The notes: generated from the letters alone by a model not told the origin. Counted from the stretch's first letter, positions 1 to 7,294 are shown. The stretch is DNA of 10,825 nucleotides from JAVBPB01 sp031549965 (GCA_031549965.1 JAVBPB010000074.1:1-10825); one strand, 5' to 3'. Numbers and translations are program-made.

Positions 1-212
1 GCTACTTCCATTCCTGTAATTCCAGGCATTTCAATATCTAAAAATATAATATTGAATTCCTTTTCTTTCACTGATTTCAAAAGATAATCACCAGATGTAA
101 ATTCATAAATATTTGATTCTAATTTTCTTTCTTCAAAATATTTTTCTACTTTTTTTCTTATATCATTTATGTAGATGGGATCATCATCACATATTGCTAT
201 TTGAAATATCAA
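1..212 (-). CDS. Response regulator receiver domain, AgrA/ComE-like (partial, C-terminus beyond left edge)
   Basis: About 70 N-terminal residues are visible and the gene runs off the left edge. They form most of a CheY-like receiver domain: the acidic cluster CDDD at residues 8-11, and FLDIEMPG around residues 57-64 with D59 as the likely phosphate acceptor, followed by the usual GM-E-A segment. The start is a TTG at 212, chosen because GGAGG lies 8 bases upstream and the receiver fold begins at once (IFQIAICDDD). The DNA-binding domain is not visible. The CDD and LDIEMPG signatures, together with a nearby GHKL kinase and a pheromone-like peptide, are typical of LytTR regulators such as AgrA and ComE; that assignment is inference. 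It lies downstream of the pheromone gene on the same strand and has its own promoter-like sequence, so it can be transcribed independently. The likely partner is the kinase at 2800-4110. Confidence 0.88.
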   Translation of the reverse strand, partial: MIFQIAICDDDPIYINDIRKKVEKYFEERKLESNIYEFTSGDYLLKSVKEKEFNIIFLDIEMPGITGMEV

Positions 213-271
213 TTTTAATACCTCCGTTAACCAAAAGTCAGAGTGCCTTTATAAATATAGCTTTTACCAAT

Positions 272-300
272 ATAATATAATAATGCAACATAAAAATCAA
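272..300 (-). promoter_or_regulatory. Putative promoter of the response regulator gene
   Basis: On the minus strand TTGATT (300-295) and TATTAT (277-272) are separated by exactly 17 bases. The start codon at 212 follows after a leader of about 55 bases carrying GGAGG. In such AT-rich DNA chance matches are common, so this is a pattern call only. Confidence 0.45.
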
Positions 301-354
301 TATAAAAAATTAATGCCTATAAAATTACTATTATTGTTTTCTTTTTATAAATCA

Positions 355-501
355 TTATTTCTTAATAAAAATACTATCCCATAAATTAAATAGTCCTGTA
401 ATAATAGCATTTCCTCCTCCAATAATAAGTTGCTCCTCTAAATCAATGTCTTTAAATCTGTCATTATCCACATATTCCTTTGTTTCTTTCTTTTCTTTCA
501 T
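355..501 (-). CDS. Double-glycine-leader peptide, probable pheromone (inducing peptide) precursor, 48 aa
   Basis: A 48-residue precursor. The start is the ATG at 501, preceded by a strong AGGAGG; a longer reading frame running upstream to 621 is an artefact crossing the insertion-sequence junction. Residues 1-29 are charged and end in LEEQLIIGG, matching the double-glycine leader pattern (hydrophobic residues at -4, -7 and -12 positions, GG at -2/-1) cut by C39-peptidase ABC exporters. The remaining 19 residues (from G30, containing ITGLFNLWDSIF and ending KK) form a short amphipathic, cationic peptide with no cysteine. That size and shape fit a ComC/PlnA/BlpC-type signal better than a bacteriocin. 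The response regulator lies directly downstream and the kinase was originally divergent, completing a three-component system. GGG leaves the exact cut one residue uncertain. It could instead be a very small bacteriocin, but the regulatory neighbours favour a signal. Confidence 0.72.
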   Translation of the reverse strand: MKEKKETKEYVDNDRFKDIDLEEQLIIGGGNAIITGLFNLWDSIFIKK

Positions 502-568
502 ATAGGATCCTCCTTTATTTTTAGGTGCTATGAATTGATTTGCATAATTCTTCTTTATATATAGATAT

Positions 569-607
569 AAGATATTATATTGTATAAATTGTTGTATTGT
601 GATATAC
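569..607 (+). repeat. Target-site duplication, left copy (39 bp)
   Basis: This segment, starting AAGATATTATATTG and ending GTGATATAC, abuts the left terminal inverted repeat. It recurs at 2729-2766 immediately after the right terminal repeat with a single 1-base deletion (GATATTATATTG here, GATATTAATTG there). It is far longer than the few bases most elements duplicate, and long variable duplications are a known trait of the IS1634 family. Confidence 0.85.
573..607 (-). promoter_or_regulatory. Putative pheromone promoter with upstream direct repeat
   Basis: On the minus strand a perfect TATAAT (578-573) lies about 70 bases upstream of the pheromone start. The matching -35 position has only a weak hexamer (TCACAA), as expected of an activator-dependent promoter. 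The -35 region and spacer hold two TACAA units 12 bases apart, one as AATACAA and one as TATACAA. They could be a regulator site, but this is unproven. The whole segment lies in the left copy of the insertion-sequence target duplication. Confidence 0.4.
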
Positions 608-624
608 CCCGAGTTTGCCACTTT
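608..624 (+). repeat. Left terminal inverted repeat of the IS
   Basis: CCCGAGTTTGCCACTTT; pairs with the reverse complement of 2712-2728 with one mismatch (C/G at position 14). One more C at 607 is not matched on the other side. Confidence 0.9.
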
Positions 625-632
625 TAGAAAAG

Positions 633-679
633 AAAATCGCCCAATTTACAGAGTGGAATTCTGTTAAGAGGGCGTTTTT
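633..679 (-). terminator. Terminator-like hairpin at the end of the transposase gene
   Basis: On the minus strand AAAACGCCC (outer arm) pairs with GGGCGATTTT with one bulged base, an inner CAGA/TCTG pairing lies within, and TTTTCTTTTC follows. It lies about 60 bases past the transposase stop, just inside the IS left end. The plus strand also has a GGGCGTTTTT end, so it may work in both directions. Confidence 0.65.
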
Positions 680-739
680 CCTTGAAGAATCAATGGTTTG
701 TATTTTTGAAAATATATACCTACAAATATGTACCTATAT

Positions 740-2572
740 TTAAACTTTAATATTTGTTTTTATGGTTTTTAAATCGCTTCTTCGATACAGTTTAGGAGCA
801 ATTTTTATCCCAAATGAATCAAGGATAAGTTTTAAATCAGGATCATCCAGATAATTAAAACGATAATAATCTCCTGGGAGAATGTCAACTGTCCATTTGT
901 TTAATGCGGTTTGTATCCGTTCACTGGATAAACCCATTTCCCAAAGGTTGATTTCCTTTTGTGTTATTCTAGATGTCTTTTGGTATTCTTGTATTTTCTG
1001 TTGAATAATCCGAAGAACAATCAGGGCAATCATGCAGGTCAGAAGATGGGATGATATATGTTCTTCTGTTCTAACATGAAGAGGTCGAGTTTCAAAGGTT
1101 CCTTTCATAACACGAAATTGATCCTCGATCTTTGAAAGTTTATGGTATGTGTCAATAATTTCTTGATCTTCCATGTTTACCTCAGAAGTAATAATGAGGT
1201 AGTAACCCATAAGTTCCAGTTCTTTATTCAATTTTTCTTCATCTAGCATTCCTCTTATTTTATAAGAATCAACAAGTTCTCCTGTTTCAGTATTTAGCAT
1301 TTCCTTCTTTAAATATTTTCGTATGCACTTGGATTGAAGAGCTGTAATTCTAAAATTCTCTGGTGTTTCTCTTAATTTTTCGATGAATTCCAGAAAAGAT
1401 TTCTTTTCAGCTTTTTCTCGTTCATAAAATTTTCGGCTCCAATAAACCACCTGCTTTTCGACAATGCTTCTTTTTTTCTTTTTATCGGCAGGGTCGGATG
1501 CCTGATATTTCACTGTGCGAGATTTATACTTGAAATCATCACTTGGCTCTAGGTATCCACCTGATTCAAGAATCCACTGTTTGTCTGCAACAGAGCTTTT
1601 TTTTATGCTTTTGCTTATAATATATCCATTATTGTGATCCAGCAGATGAAGAAGGTTTGGTGTTGCACACATTCCTCTGTCTGCGACAAAAATAAAACGG
1701 GAAAGTTCAAGATTATCAATTGTATTTTTGCAGGCATCAATCATAGTAAGGTGATCCAAAGTATTTCCGGGGAAAATTTCAATTGATATGGGAAATCCCT
1801 GCTCATCCATAAAGAGCCCCATTTGGACAATGGGTAGCTTTCGTTCTTCTTTACAGACACCATTTTTTCGAATACCTTTATGAATAATTCCGTCAATCTC
1901 TTCATCATCGTCTGCTTGTTCTATTTCAAAGAAAAAGTTGGTGACATCATAAAAGATGACATTGGTGGAACGGTGAAAGGAAGCTGTAATGGATTTGTTC
2001 AGTTTACGGATGATGCTGGTTTTAAAGTCATATATGAAATCAAGTGTATCATAAATGTTATAAGGATAAGGGGAATCTATAATAGGCATATAGTAATCGT
2101 TATTCTGTTCAACTGTTGCAATCTTTGAAGCTGGATTAAGAATCCTGCCATAAATCATAAGGCGGAAGAATCCAAGTAAATCAAACTGTATGCGGGTATA
2201 TGCTTTATAATGTTGAAAATAGTAGGTCATTCCGATTTCCTCGAGAATACGTTCAATCAGTACATGAGAAAAAAGCTTGGGATGACCAATACAATCAGGA
2301 TCCCCTTCTTCGAAATGAATATCATAGTATTCCTTAGGAAGAGGATCAGAGCAAAAGCGTTGAAGCTCTGAAATAAGAGGTCTGCCATTTTTAAAAGATT
2401 CTTTTAAACGTACAACATAGTCAGGCTGCCCATCATCAAATCTTGAAAGAGGTCCAATGTTGTAAACAACTTTTTTTGTGGCGGTCTTCACACCTTTAGA
2501 GTTGGTAATCCGCTGACTTTTTACAAGACGAAGATAATCGATACCGTTATTCTTGGTTTTTTCTACATACAT
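740..2572 (-). CDS. IS1634-family (IS4 superfamily) DDE transposase, 610 aa
   Basis: A full-length transposase that moves the surrounding element by a DDE cut-and-paste type reaction. Likely catalytic residues can be placed: D209 in FYDVTNF, D298 in FVADRGM and E483 in a YHKLSKIEDQFRVMK segment. The last matches the Y-(2)-R/K-(3)-E-(6)-K signature of IS4-like enzymes (Y476, E483, K490). The N-terminal ~200 residues, with YLRLVKSQR and a helical region, would bind the ends; residues 320-460 form the insertion domain between the second D and the E. The start ATG at 2572 has GGAGGTG upstream. There is no frameshift or internal stop, so the enzyme looks functional. Base composition is less AT-rich than the neighbouring genes, which fits a transferred element. 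Family assignment rests on the motifs and the long target duplication. Confidence 0.93.
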   Translation of the reverse strand: MYVEKTKNNGIDYLRLVKSQRITNSKGVKTATKKVVYNIGPLSRFDDGQPDYVVRLKESFKNGRPLISELQRFCSDPLPKEYYDIHFEEGDPDCIGHPKLFSHVLIERILEEIGMTYYFQHYKAYTRIQFDLLGFFRLMIYGRILNPASKIATVEQNNDYYMPIIDSPYPYNIYDTLDFIYDFKTSIIRKLNKSITASFHRSTNVIFYDVTNFFFEIEQADDDEEIDGIIHKGIRKNGVCKEERKLPIVQMGLFMDEQGFPISIEIFPGNTLDHLTMIDACKNTIDNLELSRFIFVADRGMCATPNLLHLLDHNNGYIISKSIKKSSVADKQWILESGGYLEPSDDFKYKSRTVKYQASDPADKKKKRSIVEKQVVYWSRKFYEREKAEKKSFLEFIEKLRETPENFRITALQSKCIRKYLKKEMLNTETGELVDSYKIRGMLDEEKLNKELELMGYYLIITSEVNMEDQEIIDTYHKLSKIEDQFRVMKGTFETRPLHVRTEEHISSHLLTCMIALIVLRIIQQKIQEYQKTSRITQKEINLWEMGLSSERIQTALNKWTVDILPGDYYRFNYLDDPDLKLILDSFGIKIAPKLYRRSDLKTIKTNIKV

Positions 2573-2613
2573 GATTATACACCTCCGACATAGCCTTATA
2601 TACCTACATATAT

Positions 2614-2641
2614 ATTATACCATAAAATGAAAAAAAAGCAA
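2614..2641 (-). promoter_or_regulatory. Putative transposase promoter
   Basis: On the minus strand TTGCTT (2641-2636) and a perfect TATAAT (2619-2614) are 16 bases apart, about 40 bases upstream of the transposase start and inside the element. Confidence 0.6.
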
Positions 2642-2642
2642 G

Positions 2643-2682
2643 AAAAAAATGCGAAAACACTAATAAAATTCAGTGCTTTCGC
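2643..2682 (-). terminator. Terminator just upstream of the transposase promoter
   Basis: On the minus strand GCGAAAGCACT and AGTGTTTTCGC form a near-perfect stem (2682-2651) with a 10-base loop, followed at once by ATTTTTTTCT. This is a classic intrinsic terminator. It sits between the IS right end and the transposase promoter, so it would stop transcripts entering from outside before they reach the transposase. Confidence 0.8.
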
Positions 2683-2711
2683 AAAAGTAATGTAATAATA
2701 TTTATTAAATC

Positions 2712-2728
2712 AAACTGGCAAACTCGGG
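2712..2728 (-). repeat. Right terminal inverted repeat of the IS
   Basis: Reverse complement CCCGAGTTTGCCAGTTT matches the left end in 16 of 17 bases. Confidence 0.9.
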
Positions 2729-2766
2729 AAGATATTAATTGTATAAATTGTTGTATTGTGATATAC
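2729..2766 (+). repeat. Target-site duplication, right copy (38 bp)
   Basis: Second copy of the host sequence seen at 569-607, starting AAGATATTAATTG and ending GTGATATAC. It lacks one T, which destroys the minus-strand TATAAT present in the left copy. That promoter element is no longer needed on this side. Confidence 0.85.
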
Positions 2767-2767
2767 T
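2739..2767 (+). promoter_or_regulatory. Putative promoter of the sensor kinase gene
   Basis: TTGTAT (2739-2744) and TATACT (2762-2767) are separated by 17 bases, and the ribosome binding site follows about 16 bases later. All but the last base lies in the right target duplication. In the left copy the same -10 reads TATACC because the element begins there. This suggests the shared intergenic region originally carried divergent, overlapping promoters for kinase and pheromone. Confidence 0.5.
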
Positions 2768-2799
2768 ATTAATAGCATAATTTAGGAGGAATGCCTAAA

Positions 2800-4110
2800 A
2801 TGAATTTAATAACAAATATTTTAATTACATTGATAAGTTTTTTTGTAATATTGAAATTTATGGACATATTTCTTACACATAATGTAATTAAGAAAAATAT
2901 ATCTTTATATTATTATATTACTTTGTTGTTATTATCCATAATTACTATTTTTATTCCTATTTATTCCATTACATACATAATTTTATATAATATAATAAGC
3001 TTTATCTTTGTTTTATATTATTATAATGGTTCTTTAAAGATAAAATTAATAATTTTTATCATAGAACCAATTTTACTTAGTTTAATTGTGTTTAGTATAT
3101 TTCTAATAATTAATTTGATATTAGGTGACTCAAGCTTCCCTATGTCATCAAATGATGAGGTTTATGACAAATTTCAAGATATACTGATGTATACTACTTT
3201 ATATATTTTATCATATATAATTGCAATTAAAATCAGATACAAAAAACCAAAAATAAAACGTACATATGATTTTGAACTTTTATCCTTAATAACACTATGT
3301 TTCATATCCTTGATTTTAGTAATTACTCAATTGAACATAATTAACTTTAGCATTGAGTCTTTTGAAAATTTAATATCGTTTTTCTTTGTTCTGCTTATTT
3401 TTATTATTATTGTTACGCTCAATATTTATGAAAATTCTATTAAGCAAAAAGAATCAGCTTGGGAATACCAAATGAAGCTGGAACTTTATGAACAAAAACA
3501 AGCATTTGACTCAAAAATTGATGCCACTGTCAATGAATTAATAAGTTTAAGGCATGATTTAAAGAATCACTTCATAGCCATATCCAGTTTTTTAGATTCT
3601 GACAATATTCAAAGTGCCAAAGAATATCTAAACAAACTAACTGATTATACCAAAATGGCTAGTAACATTATAATTACACCAAGTCAAACTCTGTCTAACA
3701 TACTTAATGCTAAATTAGAAACTTGCCTAAATGAAAATATATGTTTTAATCATGTAATTACTATTTCATATTTAAATATTAGTGACACTGACATAATTAC
3801 TATATTTTCCAATATCCTTGATAATGCCATTGAAGCATCAATGAAATGCCCCGAAGATCTAAGGAAAATTGATTTAGAAATGTCTCAAAGTAATTCTAAC
3901 CTTTTAATACTATGTAGTAATTATTATTCCGAAAATATTGAAATTAGATCTAATAATATTCTCACAAGTAAAATTAATGATAAAGAGCATCACGGCTTTG
4001 GTTTAAAAAATGTAAAAGCTGCAATTGAACGGAATCAAGGTTTTTATGAATTAAGTTCAAATAACAACATTTTTAAAATTGATATTTCATTATATAATCC
4101 TAAACCCTAG
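2800..4110 (+). CDS. Sensor histidine kinase, HPK10 / AgrC-ComD type (GHKL ATPase), 436 aa
   Basis: A membrane sensor kinase, probably the receptor of the peptide encoded at 355-501. The N-terminal ~210 residues hold about six hydrophobic helices, as in peptide-pheromone receptors. A short coiled linker follows, then LRHDLKNH with phospho-acceptor H252, the N-box NILDNAIEA (residues 338-346) and the G-box HGFGLKNV (398-405), typical of the HPK10 family, which lacks the usual DxGxG. The start is taken as the ATG at 2800, since AGGAGG (2784-2789) lies 10 bases before it; the in-frame ATG at 2791 is only one base from that site. The gene runs opposite to the pheromone and response regulator genes, which lie across the IS. 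Its promoter lies in the right target duplication. The pairing with this pheromone is inferred from position, not shown. Confidence 0.92.
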   Translation: MNLITNILITLISFFVILKFMDIFLTHNVIKKNISLYYYITLLLLSIITIFIPIYSITYIILYNIISFIFVLYYYNGSLKIKLIIFIIEPILLSLIVFSIFLIINLILGDSSFPMSSNDEVYDKFQDILMYTTLYILSYIIAIKIRYKKPKIKRTYDFELLSLITLCFISLILVITQLNIINFSIESFENLISFFFVLLIFIIIVTLNIYENSIKQKESAWEYQMKLELYEQKQAFDSKIDATVNELISLRHDLKNHFIAISSFLDSDNIQSAKEYLNKLTDYTKMASNIIITPSQTLSNILNAKLETCLNENICFNHVITISYLNISDTDIITIFSNILDNAIEASMKCPEDLRKIDLEMSQSNSNLLILCSNYYSENIEIRSNNILTSKINDKEHHGFGLKNVKAAIERNQGFYELSSNNNIFKIDISLYNPKP

Positions 4111-4116
4111 CTTTAC

Positions 4117-4149
4117 GACATCAATGACAGACATTTTTTCATTGGTGTC
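4117..4149 (+). terminator. Terminator-like hairpin after the sensor kinase gene
   Basis: GACATCAATGA (4117-4127) and TCATTGGTGTC (4139-4149) pair over 11 bases with one G-U, followed by TTTCT. The T-run is short. It begins 7 bases after the kinase stop, in the gap between convergent genes. Just after it is a 14-base perfect palindrome, TTTCTAATTAGAAA (4150-4163). Confidence 0.6.
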
Positions 4150-4230
4150 TTTCTAATTAGAAATTAAATGTTCAATGGAATCACCCCTTTAATTCTAAAA
4201 AATTTTATATACACATTACTAAGATTAATT

Positions 4231-5397
4231 TTAAGGATAAATTCCATATAACCCATTGTCTAAAATATACTTCCACATAATTGCTTTATAATAGTATTGA
4301 TAATATTCCAATTGTACACTTTGCTTTTCCAGTAATACCTCACTCAATTCAAGCTGTGTAATTAATCCTTTTTTATACTTAGCTTGTGACTCTTTATATT
4401 TTTTATTTTTATTATCGAGTGTTAATTTAGATGCCTCAAAGTACTCTATTATAGAATTATATTCTTTTATACCTTTCTTAACAAAAGTTTTTATATTGGT
4501 TTGAATTTGGCTTTTCTTTAAATTATTGCTTGATATTTGTAGCAATATTTTCTTTTTTTGTAACTCTGTTAAGCTCTCGTTATCGATATAGTTATATAGT
4601 GCTTTATTTGTATAATTCAATAACTCTGTGTCATAAACTTTTGCATCAAAAAACCTTATTTTGTCAGCTTCATTATAGTTTTCTTTAGTAACTGATAACT
4701 TAATACCAATCGTATTATCTTTGGTCTGATTTGTTTCTTGGTTTATAAAATCTCTCAAACTCTCATATTCATTACTATTTGCCAAAATATCAGCATCCAA
4801 CTTCCTTAATTTCGCTTTTATCTCCTCTAAATCGGATAAAGTTATGTAACCTTTTTTATATTTTATTTCTTCTGTCTTGTATAATAAATTTAGATAAGAC
4901 TTATTGGATTTTAATAACTCCTTTTGCTCTAAATTAATTAATAACGCATATACTTGTTTCATAAAATTTACTTCTAGTTTTTGCTTATCAATACTAATAA
5001 GTTCTAATTCATTTCGCTTATATAATTCTTTTGTATCTAATTCTAAATTTATTTCTGCTATACTTGATTTTATTTGTGCTTTTGAACTGCTTACATCAAT
5101 TCCCGTTCCTTCTAAGGCTGTAAGCTCTTTATATTGTTGATTTAATTTATTAAGTGTTTCTTTAGCAATATCATAATTTAATGTTTCTATTTCATATGAT
5201 ATTGAAACATTATTATAATCTTCACTTGAATCCCTATATAATCGTAATAGTTGTTCTAATGTAATTAAATTACCATCTCCTGAAATTATGTACTCTTCAT
5301 TTGAAATAATTGATTGGGCTAAAACATTCACAGGAATAGTTAACGCGAACAAGATCATTATTATATAAATTGATACTATCTTCTTTATGTTTTTCAA
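4231..5397 (-). CDS. TolC-like secreted coiled-coil protein, 388 aa
   Basis: Probably the outermost part of the peptide export machinery. Residues 1-27 are a signal peptide (basic start, IYIIMILFALTIPV, likely cut after VLA-27). The mature chain starts with LITLEQLLRLYRDSS (44-58), the usual opening of outer-membrane efflux (TolC) family proteins. It then shows two internal repeats, each with YKKGxIT followed by an acidic-Leu helix (180-195 and 341-357), the family's most conserved motif. Length is below the usual 420-490, and the stretches where TolC inserts its beta-barrel strands are a ~20-residue loop (about 92-112) in repeat one and an uninterrupted helix (about 278-325) in repeat two. 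So the membrane barrel seems to be missing. The start is TTG at 5397, 8 bases after AGGAG. It follows the HlyD gene after 19 bases, so the two are probably co-transcribed. Confidence 0.8.
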   Translation of the reverse strand: MKNIKKIVSIYIIMILFALTIPVNVLAQSIISNEEYIISGDGNLITLEQLLRLYRDSSEDYNNVSISYEIETLNYDIAKETLNKLNQQYKELTALEGTGIDVSSSKAQIKSSIAEINLELDTKELYKRNELELISIDKQKLEVNFMKQVYALLINLEQKELLKSNKSYLNLLYKTEEIKYKKGYITLSDLEEIKAKLRKLDADILANSNEYESLRDFINQETNQTKDNTIGIKLSVTKENYNEADKIRFFDAKVYDTELLNYTNKALYNYIDNESLTELQKKKILLQISSNNLKKSQIQTNIKTFVKKGIKEYNSIIEYFEASKLTLDNKNKKYKESQAKYKKGLITQLELSEVLLEKQSVQLEYYQYYYKAIMWKYILDNGLYGIYP

Positions 5398-5416
5398 AAC
5401 TTTCTCTCCTCTTTTT

Positions 5417-7294
5417 TTAACTCCATAGATTCAGCTTTTCAAGTACAAATGTAAGAATGCTTTTTCTGTCTGTAATGATTTGTGCCTGACATCCCATACC
5501 CACTTTTAAATCAGTTTTGTTTCCACTGTCATCATAAAGTACTGTGTTGTCAAGACTTGCTTCAACCAAATAATAACCTGATGTATTATTTTCATCTACT
5601 TTAATATCTTTAGAGATTTTGGTTATTTTTCCGGTAATATATCCATACTCAGTATTTGGCAATGCATATATATTACATTTTATATCCATACCTTCACTAA
5701 TCTTTCCGATATTAGCATTATTTACATAAATATTGACTTTAAATTTGCTTCCATCAGCAGGAATTATAGTTAGCACTTCACTTCCTGAACCTAATAAATC
5801 ACCTTTTACCAATTCTATATTACTGTTTATAACCCCTGACATCTTGGCTTTTACAACTGCTGTAGATATGCTTTGATCTATTTTTAATATATTTGTTTCT
5901 AATTCTTTTTTTGAATTTTCAAAAGACTCAATTTCGGATATTACTCTTTGTAATTCTGTCGTCTTATATTCTAGTACACTTCCAACTATCTGTGTGTCGT
6001 TATCAGCGTATACATAAGATTGCCCATCCTCAAGATTTAGTTTTTCTACATTATTGTTTATTGTCTTAAGGGTTTCTTTCATATTTGTAATTTTTGTTTC
6101 TAAGTCTATTATGTAGTTTAATTTATATGTTTTTAATGCTTCTTCTTTTTCTGACACATTATTTTCTAACAATGTATTCTTAGGTATTGTATTTTTTTGC
6201 GTTATATTAAGATCTGATATCTGCTTTTCAATCTCTAATATTTGTGACTCTAAATTAAGTAAATAATCTGTTTTGCATGTATTAATTGCTTCATATGACT
6301 TTTCCATTAATTCTTTCGCCTGTTTTACTTCATAAGTGCTAACACCCAGATCCTCTAATGATTTATTTGCTTCATAGTTTTCTTTTGCTTCTTCATAAGA
6401 TTTATTAAGCCTTTGGATTTCATCTAAGTAGTCATAGTACTGTTTGCTATAAATATTATATTCCGGAATTACATCCTCCTCGCTCTCAATACTTTCAAAT
6501 AAATAGTTTAGTCCTTCAAGCTTTTCATTATAATGATTTAATGTATTTTCTACACTGTCACCTGTTGAAACGCTTGATATTTCTAATTGTTGCTTTGAAT
6601 ATTGCTGAGAAATTGAATTGTAATCATTTTGATATTTATTAAATAAATTATAGTAGTCTTTTTCTACTCCATTGTTCGAAAATAAGTTTTCTCCTTGATA
6701 AATAGATTTTTTTAGTTTTTCTGTTTGGTTTAATTTAGTTTGTATATCAGCTTTTTGATTTTTTAGTGTTTCTAAATTTAAGCTTCTGTCTTGATTACTA
6801 AATTCATGATTATTTTTTAGTGTTTCATAATTAACATAATAGTTTAAAAATTTAATATAATATTCCTCTTCATCTATAGTATTTTTAAAATAATTATTGT
6901 CTTCTTCGATAGATTTTTTATATATGTTTAAATAATGAATTTTATTTACTATCTCTTCTTTTTTTGTTAATAAAAATTCTTTTTCTGTTAGTAATTCCTG
7001 ATGATCAATTTCGTATAAGAGCTCCCCTTCTTCTACTAATTGACCGTCAGATATATTTACATCTTCGATTACACCACTATATTTATTAATTACTGTACTG
7101 ATCTGTTCGTTTGGTCTTATCATTCCCTCTGATTTAATTACTATGTCAATTTTTCCGAAGTTCATCCATGCTATTGCTACTCCAAGAAGGGCTAGAACTA
7201 AATATATGAAAAATGAGAAGAATATATTGGGTCTTGATTCGTATACTTCTTTGCTGTCTGATAGTTCTGATATGTCTTGAATTATTGCTTTCAT
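5417..7294 (-). CDS. HlyD-family membrane fusion (adaptor) protein, long coiled-coil form, 625 aa
   Basis: Adaptor of an ABC peptide exporter, anchored in the cytoplasmic membrane and reaching outward. One membrane helix lies at about residues 25-43 (FFSFFIYLVLALLGVAIAW). A half-lipoyl segment follows at about 68-97 (KYSGVIEDVNISDGQLVEEG), then about 380 residues of Glu/Lys/Asn-rich coiled coil, the second lipoyl half (AKMSGVINSNIELVKGD) near 480-500, and a beta-barrel-like region ending at LKVGMGCQAQI. At 625 residues it is much longer than a typical 400-480-residue HlyD or bacteriocin accessory protein, the excess being coiled coil. The start is the ATG at 7294: AAGGAAG sits about 9 bases upstream, whereas the in-frame GTG at 7303 abuts that site. 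Neighbours are the 150-aa gene (23 bases upstream) and the TolC-like gene (19 bases downstream). The likely ABC partner is the exporter at the right edge. Confidence 0.9.
   Translation of the reverse strand: MKAIIQDISELSDSKEVYESRPNIFFSFFIYLVLALLGVAIAWMNFGKIDIVIKSEGMIRPNEQISTVINKYSGVIEDVNISDGQLVEEGELLYEIDHQELLTEKEFLLTKKEEIVNKIHYLNIYKKSIEEDNNYFKNTIDEEEYYIKFLNYYVNYETLKNNHEFSNQDRSLNLETLKNQKADIQTKLNQTEKLKKSIYQGENLFSNNGVEKDYYNLFNKYQNDYNSISQQYSKQQLEISSVSTGDSVENTLNHYNEKLEGLNYLFESIESEEDVIPEYNIYSKQYYDYLDEIQRLNKSYEEAKENYEANKSLEDLGVSTYEVKQAKELMEKSYEAINTCKTDYLLNLESQILEIEKQISDLNITQKNTIPKNTLLENNVSEKEEALKTYKLNYIIDLETKITNMKETLKTINNNVEKLNLEDGQSYVYADNDTQIVGSVLEYKTTELQRVISEIESFENSKKELETNILKIDQSISTAVVKAKMSGVINSNIELVKGDLLGSGSEVLTIIPADGSKFKVNIYVNNANIGKISEGMDIKCNIYALPNTEYGYITGKITKISKDIKVDENNTSGYYLVEASLDNTVLYDDSGNKTDLKVGMGCQAQIITDRKSILTFVLEKLNLWS

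Larger units (their letters stand above)
608..2728 (-). mobile_element. Complete IS1634-like insertion sequence, 2121 bp
   Basis: Both ends are visible. The left end is CCCGAGTTTGCCACTTT (608-624) and the right end, read inward on the minus strand from 2728, is CCCGAGTTTGCCAGTTT: 16 of 17 bases match. A 39/38-bp duplication of host sequence flanks the element directly. Inside is one intact transposase gene with its own promoter, a terminator upstream of that promoter and a terminator-like hairpin after the gene. One promoter-side duplicate base has been lost, so the insertion is recent or nearly so. The element lies between the pheromone gene and the sensor kinase gene, in their originally shared intergenic region. 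No passenger gene is present. Confidence 0.93.

Noticed and set aside
355..501. AgrD-type cyclic autoinducer
   Set aside because: No Cys/Ser at the right place, no AgrB-like protease gene nearby, and a clear double-glycine leader instead.
502..621. Upstream extension of the pheromone frame to an ATG at 621 (88 aa)
   Set aside because: It starts inside the insertion sequence and crosses its end and the target duplication; the strong AGGAGG sits right before the ATG at 501, and the shorter product has the expected leader architecture.
1880..2128. Plus-strand open frame inside the transposase gene
   Set aside because: Shadow of the transposase coding strand with no ribosome site or recognisable domain.
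4150..4163. 14-base perfect palindrome TTTCTAATTAGAAA
   Set aside because: Very AT-rich and just after the kinase hairpin; likely chance or part of the terminator tail, with no second copy noticed.
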